From Polyangiaceae bacterium (GTDB lineage: Bacteria; Myxococcota_A; Polyangia; Polyangiales; Polyangiaceae): DNA of 64,000 bases. The position numbers and the translations under genes were made by a program. Shown in pieces: positions 28,241 to 36,250 of this stretch. The notes beneath the pieces are model-generated. The model was not told the origin of the DNA. It made no database searches and worked only from the letters and a program-made list of their open reading frames with translations. Location of the stretch: contig JACKEA010000001.1 of assembly GCA_020633235.1 (NCBI GenBank), forward strand, positions 1,674,001 to 1,738,000. The letters are read 5' to 3'. The first letter of the stretch is position 1. Every line of letters starts with the position of its first letter.

Positions 28241-28574
28241 TTCCGCGCCGAATCGACAAGCCACCCGACAAAAAGATCGTCGTTGAGCCGCCGCTTTGCG
28301 AGAGAGGACCGACCCAGGTGAGCACTGGGGTTAATTCGCGAGGCCCTGCGCATACTCACGCCGCGCTGAGCTCAGCAGCCTTCAACAGCGCACCAGCGAA
28401 TGTGCCGACCAGGAGGAACGCTTCGGTCCTGTTCCGCGTCGGATCAGAAAACCCCTGGCCAAGGCTAGTGGCAAGGCCCTCTGTGCCCGCCGTCATGAAG
28501 GACAGACAGCCGAGAATGTGTGAGGAGAGCCCAAGATCTTCGTTCTCATGTCGGTACGCCGCGAGCCCGTCGCG
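28241..28574. other. intergenic gap after HNH gene
   Basis: The gap is 334 nt, between convergent genes. It holds the right copy of the flanking repeat (28379-28402). No convincing gene, terminator hairpin or promoter was seen. An open frame on the plus strand runs into the antisense of the histidine kinase and is treated as spurious. Confidence 0.6.
28379..28402. repeat. right copy of direct repeat flanking the HNH gene
   Basis: CCTTCAACAGCGCACCAGCG and the following AATG match the left copy at 26470-26493 in 22 of 24 positions. It shares the exact 17-nt core CAGCGCACCAGCGAATG. It lies about 140 nt after the HNH stop. Confidence 0.5.
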
Positions 28575-29978
28575 TCACGTCCGCTCGATGAGACACAGGT
28601 CGCAAACGGTGGAGAGCAGTCGCTTGCGATCCCACGGCTTTTCCAGCCGGCGGTCCGCGAAGCGATCGCGCGCGTCGACCGCGGCCGTGAGCAACAAGCG
28701 TCCCGCCTTGGGGCATCGCTCCGCGGCGAAGCCGAGCACGTCCTCGCTGGTGCCGTCGCCCAAAGAGCGATCGCTGACGATCGCGGAACAGCAGTGGTCC
28801 GAAAGCCATGCGCGCGCCTCGCGCACCGAGCTCAGGGACACCGTGGTGAAGCCGCCCCGGCGCAGGTCCGCAGCGAGGGCGCGCCGTACGGAGCGGTCGT
28901 CTTCCACGATGAGCACGGTGTGCTCTTTGGCCGAGAAGCCCGGGAGGCGGATCTCCGCCCGGGTGCCGCCGGCGGCGCGGGGCATCAGCTGCACGCGCCC
29001 GCCGTGATCCCTCACGATCTGCTGAGTGATGCTGAGACCGAGCCCGGTGCCGCGGCCGACCGGCTTGGTGGTGGCGAAGGGCTCGAAGAGTCGCGGCGCG
29101 ATGGCGGGGTCGACGCCGGGGCCCGTGTCGTCGACGATGATCACGACCTCCCGCTCTTCCGTCGATAGGCGCATCGTCACCGCTCGCCCACCATCGGAGG
29201 CGGCGTCCACGGCGTTGGACAGCAAGTTCAGCACCGCTTGGGACAGCCGCGGTGCGTCGTGAGGCGCGTGCACCTCTTCGTCCGGTTCCAGCTCGATGGT
29301 GACTCCGCGATCCCGCGCTCGCGGCTTCACCAGCCGGAGCGCCACCTCCACGGTACCGAGCAGCGAGGCATCGTGGAGCTCGGGATGACCGCGTCGCGTG
29401 AACCCCGACACGTGCTCGACGAAGCCGCGAATGCGCTCCACGGACAGCTCCACGTCGCGCGCCACCTCGGCGAGCTCGGTATCTCCCAGGCGCTGCGCGG
29501 CTTCCAAGATCGGCGCCACCGCGGCGGCGACGACGCTCAGGGGGTTATTGATCTCGTGGGCCATGGTCGCCGCCAGGCGGCCGACCTCGCCGAGGCGTTT
29601 TTCGTGCTCGAGCTCCCGCGTCAGGCCGAAGCGATCCCGCTCGCCTCGGGCGATCTCCTGCTCCCGCACCAACAGATCCGCGACCTCGGCGGCGTCGAAG
29701 GGCTTGCGAATGATCGCCGACGATTCGCTCTCGTCGTCCGCGTCGGTGAGCACGTGGAGGCGAGTCCAGGGCTGGCGGGTCAGGAGCCCGGCGATCCACG
29801 AGGAATGGGTGGCTTCCTCGGACTCGCTCACGACCACCAAGAGCTCCGAGGAATCCGAGATGCAGCGCGCGGCATCCTGGCCGTCGAGGGACCAGTGGAC
29901 CGCTTGTCCCGCGCGCTCGAGCGCACCACGCAGTGACTCGGCGGCCTCGACGTCCTTCGAAACCACCAACACGTTCAT
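28575..29978 (-). CDS. hybrid histidine kinase with a pseudo-receiver at the N-terminus
   Basis: A 467-residue soluble kinase. The ATG at 29976-29978 follows GGGAG by 8 nt and overlaps the FHA gene stop as ATGA. Residues 1-110 resemble a receiver (MNVLVVSKDVEAAESLRGAL to IIRKPF) but the phospho-acceptor Asp is absent (VVVSESEE). A HisKA domain with H141 in MAHEINNPLS follows, then a HATPase with N-box LLNLLSNAVDAA-type, G1 DTGPGV, and G2 GRGTGLGLSI. A C-terminal receiver has acidic EDD, an Asp in IVSDRSLGDG and Lys in EKPW, so it should accept phosphate. No transmembrane span is seen, so input is likely cytosolic, perhaps through the FHA protein. Confidence 0.93.
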   Translation of the reverse strand: MNVLVVSKDVEAAESLRGALERAGQAVHWSLDGQDAARCISDSSELLVVVSESEEATHSSWIAGLLTRQPWTRLHVLTDADDESESSAIIRKPFDAAEVADLLVREQEIARGERDRFGLTRELEHEKRLGEVGRLAATMAHEINNPLSVVAAAVAPILEAAQRLGDTELAEVARDVELSVERIRGFVEHVSGFTRRGHPELHDASLLGTVEVALRLVKPRARDRGVTIELEPDEEVHAPHDAPRLSQAVLNLLSNAVDAASDGGRAVTMRLSTEEREVVIIVDDTGPGVDPAIAPRLFEPFATTKPVGRGTGLGLSITQQIVRDHGGRVQLMPRAAGGTRAEIRLPGFSAKEHTVLIVEDDRSVRRALAADLRRGGFTTVSLSSVREARAWLSDHCCSAIVSDRSLGDGTSEDVLGFAAERCPKAGRLLLTAAVDARDRFADRRLEKPWDRKRLLSTVCDLCLIERT

Positions 29979-30583
29979 CGCTTTGCTCCCTGGATGCGGG
30001 CGACGAGATCGTCGCGCCAAGCGTCCTTGGCGCCGCCGAACCAGCTCGCGGCCTGGGTCACGGCCCAGGTCATGCGCTTGGCGTCGTTGTCCGCCAAGTG
30101 ACCGCCCATCAACTTCAGTCGCTGGAGCAGCGCCTCGATGGACGCTCCCATGGCTTGGGCTCGAGCCTCCGGCGGGGAGGTGGTGGTGTCGACCAATGCC
30201 GTGATCAGATCCAACGCGGCAAAGGCGGCGTCCGTGGAGGTCTCCTCGAAGTCGCCGGACGCGCGAGTCTCGGTGACCCGGCCCGAGCGTTCCTTCTGCC
30301 CGTCGGCCACGACGACGGTGAGCACCTCGTGGCCGATGGCGATGACGTCGCCCGACATCAGCGACCGAGGCTCGGTCAGGCGCTCACCGTTCACGCGTGT
30401 CCCGTTGGTGCTCGACAGGTCCGTGACCGTCACCTCGCGCCCCGATAGCCGGAGGGCGCAGTGCTGGCGGGAGGCCTGCGTGCTGTCGACGACGATGCTG
30501 CAGTAGGGGCTCCGGCCCACGATCGTCTCTTCGCGGCGTAGAGGGATCAGCGCCCCTCGGTACTTCAGCCAGAACGTCGACAA
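29975..30583 (-). CDS. FHA-domain protein
   Basis: A 202-residue protein. The start is a TTG at 30583, the only start codon available after an in-frame stop. The N-terminal FHA domain has GRSPYCSIVV, SRQHCALRL and DLSSTNGTRVNG, which are the phosphothreonine-binding loops, so it is likely to read out Ser/Thr kinases such as those at 19.6 kb and 54.5 kb. The C-terminal half is helical (about 100 residues, DAAFAALDLITALVDTTT, LQRLKLMGGHLADND) with no recognised family. Its stop overlaps the hybrid kinase start (ATGA), so the two are translated together. Confidence 0.9.
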   Translation of the reverse strand: MSTFWLKYRGALIPLRREETIVGRSPYCSIVVDSTQASRQHCALRLSGREVTVTDLSSTNGTRVNGERLTEPRSLMSGDVIAIGHEVLTVVVADGQKERSGRVTETRASGDFEETSTDAAFAALDLITALVDTTTSPPEARAQAMGASIEALLQRLKLMGGHLADNDAKRMTWAVTQAASWFGGAKDAWRDDLVARIQGAKR

Positions 30584-30615
30584 ATCAACTCACAAAGGTA
30601 ACACGTCAGCGACAG

Positions 30616-31221
30616 CTAGAGAATGACTCGCATCACGTCGTCGGCGAACGCGATGGCCACGTAGTAGATGAAAAAGCGTGGCACGCGTAAGAGCGTCACT
30701 GGGGCGAAATCCTTGAATCGCATTCCGAACATCCCGGCGATCCAGCAGGTGACGCTGAACGGGATGGGGGTCATCGCTCCCAGGGCCACCGCCCAGCGAC
30801 CATAGCGGCGCACCAAGGCCTCGTTCTTGCTACGGAAGCGGCCGAACACCAGCTGCACGACGCGCAGGTGCCCGAGCTTCTTGCCGAAGGTCCAGGCCAC
30901 GCAGCCCGCTACGGCGCTCTGCACGCCGATCAGCAGGATGATGGCAGGCCACTGGGCGGCGAGCTCGCTCTTGCTGATCACCAGCAGGATAGCGTCCGGC
31001 GGGATGGGCGTGATGACGGCGTCGCTCAAGAACAGGATGAACAGCAAGCCACCGAAACCGACATGGGCGTACACCCAACCCGTGGCGGCCAAGAGCTGCG
31101 GGGCGTACCAGCGGCCAAGGACTCCCACGGCCACGAGCAGCAGCACCAACACCACCACGGCGCGCACGACGCTGCGTCGGGCGTAGGCGCGGACATCGTC
31201 GTCGTCACCGCTGGGAGGCAC
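30616..31221 (-). CDS. DedA/VTT-domain membrane protein
   Basis: A 201-residue integral membrane protein with a GTG start (31219-31221). The VTT/DedA-like features are a long N-terminal helix, FILFLSDAVITPIPPDAILLVIS, and a later GAMTPIPFSVTCWIAGMFGM, corresponding to the paired re-entrant motifs. The family is linked to lipid-phosphate flipping and membrane stress tolerance. It ends with a short basic tail. It is divergent from the HEAT-repeat gene across 52 bp and 32 bp from the FHA gene. Confidence 0.88.
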   Translation of the reverse strand: MPPSGDDDDVRAYARRSVVRAVVVLVLLLVAVGVLGRWYAPQLLAATGWVYAHVGFGGLLFILFLSDAVITPIPPDAILLVISKSELAAQWPAIILLIGVQSAVAGCVAWTFGKKLGHLRVVQLVFGRFRSKNEALVRRYGRWAVALGAMTPIPFSVTCWIAGMFGMRFKDFAPVTLLRVPRFFIYYVAIAFADDVMRVIL

Positions 31222-31273
31222 CGGGGGCGGTAATCTACGGCGCTGGCACGGCCGGTGCTAGGCTCCGCCGCCC

Positions 31274-32302
31274 GTGTTCGGACTCGCGCCGCTTCCCCGT
31301 CATCTGCAGGCCGCTCTGGCGGATGCGCGCCATGAAAAACAGAGCGTGCGCCTGTCGGCGGTGCGGGACTTGGCGCGGTTGGCGGCGGACCCCGAGGCGC
31401 GAGCGGAGGCCCTCGACGCGCTGTGTCGCGTGCTCGCGAAGGACGAAGCGGCGACGGTGCGGGCCGAGGCCGCCCTGGCGCTCGCAGATGCGGAAGGGTC
31501 CGAGGGCGTGGAGTCGCTGCTCGATGCCCTGGAGGACGCGCACCTGGAGGTGCGTCAGATGGCTTGGGTCGCGCTCGGCGAGCTCGGCGCCGAGAGCCCC
31601 CGCGCCCGGGACGCGGTCGCCGGAGCCCTTGGGGACGACGCGCCAGCAATTCGGTTTCAGGCGCTGATCGCGGCGCACCGCTTGCTCGGAGATGGAGCAG
31701 CGAGCGCGATCGGAGACAAGGTCGGAGATCCCGATCCCCTGGTTCGTGCCATGGCGCTGCGGCTGGCGGAGGAGCGTGAGCTGCACACGGTGGTGCCCGC
31801 CGCGAAACGAGCGCTCGACGACGAGGAGCTGTCGGTTCGTCTGGCCGCAGCGATCTTCCTGGCCCGGCTTGGTCACCGCGACGGCGGGAAGGTGATGGTA
31901 TCCGCCTTGTCCGCGCCCCGCGGCCAGCTGTCCCCGGAGGACGAGCAGGCGGCCATCGAGCTCAGTGCCGAGCTGGGGTTGAAGAAGGCCCGACCGGCGC
32001 TGGAGCGTCGAGCCTTCGGCGTCTTCGGCGTTTCTCGCGACCCTTTTGCGTGGCACGCGCGCATCGCCCTGGCCCGGCTCGGGCACCCGCGCGCCAAGGA
32101 GGCCATCTTGAAGGGACTCTCGGCTTGGACGCGGGACGCGAGAACGCTGGCGGTCGTGGCCGCCGGGCGCGCCCACCTGAGCGAAGCAAAGGAGACGCTC
32201 GCCGCGATGGCAAAGGACACCTCGCGGGCGGATCCAGATGCCGTTCGGGAAGCTCTGGCCCTGGTCGACAAGGGCCTTGCGGCATCCGAATCGCACCGCT
32301 AG
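31274..32302 (+). CDS. HEAT-repeat protein
   Basis: A 342-residue all-helical repeat protein (GTG start at 31274). About seven HEAT/PBS-lyase-like repeats of about 30 residues are visible (LPRHLQAALADARHEKQSVRLSAVRDLARLAADPEARAEAL, then AEAALALADAEGSEGV). It has no enzyme motif or signal peptide. It probably acts as a scaffold for another protein. It ends 10 nt before the E1 alpha gene and may be on the same transcript, but no function can be assigned. Confidence 0.85.
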   Translation: MFGLAPLPRHLQAALADARHEKQSVRLSAVRDLARLAADPEARAEALDALCRVLAKDEAATVRAEAALALADAEGSEGVESLLDALEDAHLEVRQMAWVALGELGAESPRARDAVAGALGDDAPAIRFQALIAAHRLLGDGAASAIGDKVGDPDPLVRAMALRLAEERELHTVVPAAKRALDDEELSVRLAAAIFLARLGHRDGGKVMVSALSAPRGQLSPEDEQAAIELSAELGLKKARPALERRAFGVFGVSRDPFAWHARIALARLGHPRAKEAILKGLSAWTRDARTLAVVAAGRAHLSEAKETLAAMAKDTSRADPDAVREALALVDKGLAASESHR

Positions 32303-32312
32303 GTCGCAGACG

Positions 32313-33413
32313 ATGCCCTCCGAAGCCAGTGACCTCGGCCTGTTCCAGGTGGTGGATGAAAGTGGCCGGCCGAACCCCGCGCTGGATCCGAACCTACCCG
32401 ACGACATGCTGCTCCACATGTTTCGCGAGATGCGGCGGCTTCGCGTGATGGAGGCACGCATGGTAGCGCTGCAGCGACAGGGCCGTGTCGGTTTCTACGG
32501 CACCTGCACGGGGCAGGAAGCCCCGCCCATCGCCACGGCTTTCGCCACGGAAAAGCGCGACTGGATTTTCCCCGCGCTCCGCGAGAGCGCAATCATGTTG
32601 GTGCGCGGCTTTCCGCTCAGCAAGTATCTGGCGCAGGTGTTCGGCAACGACATGGACGTGCTGAAGGGCCGCAACATGCCGAGTCACATGGCCGCCCGCG
32701 AGGTGAACCAGGTGTCGTGGTCGAGCTGCATCGGTCCGCAGATCCCGCAGGCCGTGGGTGCGGCGTGGGCCGCGAAGCAGCGCGGAGACGACGTGGTCAC
32801 CGTTGGCTTCATGGGGGACGGCGCCACCAGTCAGCCGGACTTTCACAACGCCATGAACTTCGCCGCCGTGTTCAAGACGCCGAGCGTGCTCGTGTGTCAG
32901 AACAACGGCTGGTCGATCAGCATCCCCACGGCACGCCAGACGGCGTCGCAAACGATCGCGGTCAAGGCCCGCGCCTACGGCATGCCGGGCGTCCGGGTCG
33001 ATGGCAACGACGTGCTCGGCTGCTACCGCGTGATCAAGGATGCGGTCGACCGCGCGCGGAGCGGCGGCGGCCCCACCTTCGTGGAGTGCGTCACCTATCG
33101 CATGGGCGCCCACTCCACCAGCGACGATCCGACGCGCTACCGCAGCGAAGAAGAGGTGCGCCGCTGGGCGGAGAAGGATCCCGTTCAGCGGCTCGAGACC
33201 TATCTGCAGGGGCGAGGGCTGCTCTCGGCCGGTCAGGTGGAGAGCATCGATGCGGAGCTCGGCGACGAGATCAGTCGTGCCATCGCAGAAGTCGAAGCGG
33301 CGCCGCCGCCCTCTCGCGACTCCCTGTTCGAGGACGTGTACGCGTCGCTCCCCTGGCACCTGGCCGAGGAGCGGGACGAGCTTCGCCGGTCGCCCAAGGC
33401 TCCGTCGCATTGA
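32313..33413 (+). CDS. 2-oxoacid dehydrogenase E1 component, alpha subunit
   Basis: A 366-residue thiamine-diphosphate enzyme subunit (PDH or BCKDH type). The ThDP motif runs from GDGATSQPDFHNAMNFAAV to the NN in VCQNNGWSIS. The H/E-loop RMGAHSTSDDPTRYR is also present. Such subunits work with E1 beta, E2 (lipoyl acyltransferase) and E3 in the multienzyme complex that decarboxylates pyruvate or branched-chain 2-oxoacids. The E3 follows 49 nt later, but no E1 beta or E2 gene lies in the window, so the substrate cannot be decided from context. The ATG at 32313 is preferred over longer frames. Confidence 0.94.
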   Translation: MPSEASDLGLFQVVDESGRPNPALDPNLPDDMLLHMFREMRRLRVMEARMVALQRQGRVGFYGTCTGQEAPPIATAFATEKRDWIFPALRESAIMLVRGFPLSKYLAQVFGNDMDVLKGRNMPSHMAAREVNQVSWSSCIGPQIPQAVGAAWAAKQRGDDVVTVGFMGDGATSQPDFHNAMNFAAVFKTPSVLVCQNNGWSISIPTARQTASQTIAVKARAYGMPGVRVDGNDVLGCYRVIKDAVDRARSGGGPTFVECVTYRMGAHSTSDDPTRYRSEEEVRRWAEKDPVQRLETYLQGRGLLSAGQVESIDAELGDEISRAIAEVEAAPPPSRDSLFEDVYASLPWHLAEERDELRRSPKAPSH

Positions 33414-33461
33414 CGCGAGCAGGAGCTTGTGGAGCGTGGGCGTCCGCGTTACACGCTCCGC

Positions 33462-34871
33462 ATGAGTGACTCGGAGTTCGATGCCATCGTGCTGGGCGGC
33501 GGCCCCGGCGGGTACGTGTGTGCGATTCGCCTCGGTCAGCTCGGTCTGAAGGTCGCGTGCGTCGAAGAAGAGGAGTACGGCGGCGTCTGCTTGAACTGGG
33601 GCTGCATCCCGTCCAAGGCCTTGATCAGCACCGCGCACCTCTACGAGAAGGCGCAGAAGGGCGACGCTCAGGGTTTGAGCTTCGGCAAGGTGGATCTCGA
33701 CGTCGGCAAGATGCAGGCGTGGAAGGACGGCATCGTCAAGAAGCTCACCGGCGGTGTCCGTACGCTGCTGCGTGGCAACGGCGCCAAGGCCATCGAAGGG
33801 CGCGGCACGGTGATCGACGCGCACACGGTGGAGGTGAAGACCAAGGCGGGGGAGACGAAGCGGCTCACGGCCGAGAAGGGCATCGTCGTCGCCACCGGCT
33901 CCGCCACCATTCAGATCCCCGGCTTCGAGTTCGACGGCCAGCGGATCATCGGCGCCCGCGAGGCGGTGAGCCTGCCGGAGGTCCCGCGGCGGCTCCTGGT
34001 GGTGGGCGGCGGCGTGATCGGTCTGGAGCTGGGCATGGTGTACCAGGCCTTTGGCAGCGAGCTCACGGTGGTGGAGCTGACGGACTCGCTCTTGCCCGGC
34101 ATCGATCCGGACTGCGTCAAGGTCGTCGAGCGCAACCTGAAGAAGCGGGGAGCGGAGATCCTGAAGGGAGCCAAGGCCGAGGGCGTGGAGAAGGGCGCAA
34201 ACTCCCTGGTCGTCCGGGTGAGCGTGGGCGGAGAGACGAAGCGCGTGGAGTGCGACGTCGTGCTCGTGGCCGTGGGAATGAAGCCCCGCGCACGGGGCAT
34301 CGGTCTGGAACAGCTCGGGGTGGAGATCGACCAGCGCGGTTTCATCAAGACGGACGAGCGCTGCGGCACGAGCGTGCCCGGCATCTTCGCCATCGGCGAC
34401 GTGAGCGGTGCGCCGATGTTGGCGCACAAGGCCAGCAAAGAGGGCGAGGTTTGCGCCGAGGTCATCGCCGGCAAGCCCGCTGCCAAGGACTGGGCCACGA
34501 TCCCGGGCATCGTCTTCACGGACCCCGAGATCGCCACGGTGGGGCTGACCGAAGCGCAAGCGAAGGCCGAGGGCATCGAGGTGAAGGTGGGGAAGTTCCC
34601 CTTCGCGGCGCTGGGTCGCGCCATGAGCATTCGCGAGACCGACGGCTTCGTGAAGGTGCTGACCGACACGCAGAGCAAGCGCATCGTGGGCATTCACATC
34701 GCGGGGCCGTCGGCCAGCGATCTCATCAGCGAGGCGGCCCTCGCTCTGGAGATGGTGGCGACGGCGGAAGACATGGCCATGACGGTGCATCCGCACCCGA
34801 CGCTGGGTGAAGCATTGATGGAGGCGAGCGCCCACTCATTGGGCCACGCCATCCACACGGTGAATCGTTAA
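33462..34871 (+). CDS. lpdA: dihydrolipoyl dehydrogenase (E3)
   Basis: A 469-residue flavoprotein that reoxidises dihydrolipoamide with NAD+. FAD-binding GGGPGGYVCAIR (residues 12-23), redox disulphide C43/C48 in GGVCLNWGCIPSKAL, the NAD-binding GGGVIGLELG, and the C-terminal active-site HPHPTLGEALMEA are all present, so it should be active. The ATG at 33462 gives the standard N-terminus. It is next to the E1 alpha gene, and the stop overlaps the convergent peroxiredoxin gene by 4 nt. Confidence 0.97.
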   Translation: MSDSEFDAIVLGGGPGGYVCAIRLGQLGLKVACVEEEEYGGVCLNWGCIPSKALISTAHLYEKAQKGDAQGLSFGKVDLDVGKMQAWKDGIVKKLTGGVRTLLRGNGAKAIEGRGTVIDAHTVEVKTKAGETKRLTAEKGIVVATGSATIQIPGFEFDGQRIIGAREAVSLPEVPRRLLVVGGGVIGLELGMVYQAFGSELTVVELTDSLLPGIDPDCVKVVERNLKKRGAEILKGAKAEGVEKGANSLVVRVSVGGETKRVECDVVLVAVGMKPRARGIGLEQLGVEIDQRGFIKTDERCGTSVPGIFAIGDVSGAPMLAHKASKEGEVCAEVIAGKPAAKDWATIPGIVFTDPEIATVGLTEAQAKAEGIEVKVGKFPFAALGRAMSIRETDGFVKVLTDTQSKRIVGIHIAGPSASDLISEAALALEMVATAEDMAMTVHPHPTLGEALMEASAHSLGHAIHTVNR

Positions 34872-35341
34872 CGTGAAAGCCGTGCCAATGTCTGAATTGC
34901 GCCGTCCACGTGGGCGCTCGCGTTCAGTGCGCTGGAGAAGGCGTGGCGGATCACGCCCTCGCCATCGATGACGAAGGTGACTCGACCGTCGAAGAAGCCC
35001 AGGGTCTTCTTCACGCCAAATGCCTCCCGCACGGCGCCATCCGCGTCCGTGAGCAACGTGAACGGCAGATCGTAGCGACCGGCGAAGCTCTGGTGGGACT
35101 CCACCGAGTCCCGGCTCACGCCCACGACCTCCGCCCCCCTGCCGGTGAACAGCGCGTGTTGGTCGCGGAAATTGCAGGCTTCGGCGATACACACCGGCGT
35201 GTCGTCCTTGGGATAGAAGAACAACACCACGGGCCCGCGCTCGAGGGCGCTCTTCAGGCTCCAGTCGCTCCCGGTGTGTGCACGCAACGTGAAATCCGGA
35301 GCGCGGTCACCCTCGCGGAGCTGCCGTCGTGTCATGAGCAC
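34868..35341 (-). CDS. bcp: thioredoxin-dependent peroxiredoxin (Bcp/PrxQ type)
   Basis: A 157-residue peroxidase that reduces H2O2 and organic peroxides. The peroxidatic Cys is C51 in the PKDDTPVCIAEAC motif and the resolving Cys is C56, five residues later, which is the atypical 2-Cys arrangement of the PrxQ/Bcp class. The usual PGCT reads PVCI here. Other conserved strands are VVGVSRDSVESHQSFAGRYDLPFTLLTD and the helix after FGV. It is convergent with lpd and divergent from pspA across about 170 nt. Confidence 0.95.
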   Translation of the reverse strand: MLMTRRQLREGDRAPDFTLRAHTGSDWSLKSALERGPVVLFFYPKDDTPVCIAEACNFRDQHALFTGRGAEVVGVSRDSVESHQSFAGRYDLPFTLLTDADGAVREAFGVKKTLGFFDGRVTFVIDGEGVIRHAFSSALNASAHVDGAIQTLARLSR

Positions 35342-35512
35342 GAGAGCTTAGAGCAGAACCGGGAGATGGTGTCGATTTCGACGCGCCGGCGCTGCGGGTC
35401 GTGGCCGCGGCGGACCGACAACAAAACCAAGGCATTGGCAGCGGAGCGGGAGCGCCGGGGCTGTGCGAAAATCGGTTGGCCGAGGCGCCCGGGGGCATGG
35501 CACAGTTCGGCC

Positions 35513-36250
35513 ATGGGCATCTTCGATCGCATGGGCCGGGTCATTTCGAGCAACTTCAACTCCCTGCTCGACAAGGCCGAGGACCCGAAGAAGAGCATCG
35601 AGCTCACGCTGGACGAGATGCGCGCACAGCTGAAGGCGGCGCGCCAAGAAGTGGTCCGCTCCGTGGCCGCCGAGAAACAGCTGCGCAAGAAGGTGGAAGA
35701 GCTCGATACCGAAGTGGAGAAGTGGTCGAAGCGCGCCGAGCTGGCCGTCAAACACGATGACGACGACCTCGCGCGGGAGGCGCTGCTGCAGAAGCGGCGG
35801 CTCACGGAAGAGCGGGACCGGGCGGAAGCCTTGCGGGGCGAGCAGCGCAGCGCGGCGCTGGAGATGAAGGCAGAGCTCGAGCGCATGGAGGCCAAGCTCG
35901 AAGAGCTGCAAGCCAAGAAGAGCACCATCATCACCAAGGCCAAGCAGGCCAAGGCCGGTGGCGGCACGGAAGCTCTCGGCGCCAGCGGAGCGGGACCCAC
36001 GGCGTTTCAGGAGTTCCGCCGCATGGAGGATCAGATCGAGGGTGTGGAGACCGCGGTGCAGGCTCAGCGCGAGGTCGAAGAGGCCCTCGGCGGCGGTCGC
36101 GGCCCCGGCGGCATGTCGCGCGACGAGGTCGAGGCGAAGTTCCGCAGCCTCGAGTACGGCGACTCCAAGGGGGAGCCCGCTGGCAAGGGCGGCAGTGAGA
36201 TCGACGACGAGCTGGCGGCGCTGAAGAAGAAGGTTCGCATCGGAAGTTGA
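35513..36250 (+). CDS. pspA: PspA/IM30-family membrane-maintenance protein
   Basis: A 245-residue coiled-coil protein (MGIFDRMGRVISSNFNSLLDKAEDPKKSIE) with the PspA/IM30 N-terminal amphipathic region, then a long coiled coil (QLRKKVEELDTEVEKW, then ERMEAKLEELQ), a central Gly/Ala/Pro linker and a short final helix (SEIDDELAALKKKVRIG). PspA proteins bind stressed inner membranes and form ESCRT-III-like assemblies. It is coupled to the next gene by a TTGA overlap. A diverged copy of the dispersed palindrome's right arm may lie upstream near 35407-35423. Confidence 0.93.
   Translation: MGIFDRMGRVISSNFNSLLDKAEDPKKSIELTLDEMRAQLKAARQEVVRSVAAEKQLRKKVEELDTEVEKWSKRAELAVKHDDDDLAREALLQKRRLTEERDRAEALRGEQRSAALEMKAELERMEAKLEELQAKKSTIITKAKQAKAGGGTEALGASGAGPTAFQEFRRMEDQIEGVETAVQAQREVEEALGGGRGPGGMSRDEVEAKFRSLEYGDSKGEPAGKGGSEIDDELAALKKKVRIGS

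Noticed and set aside
28318..29007. Plus-strand open frame after the HNH gene
   Set aside because: Most of it is antisense to the conserved hybrid kinase, and it has no domain or Shine-Dalgarno.
32394..34835. A long open frame (over 800 codons) antisense to E1 alpha and lpd
   Set aside because: It mirrors a conserved pair of genes and its predicted sequence is His/Arg/Leu-rich without any domain. This is typical of antisense frames in high-GC DNA.
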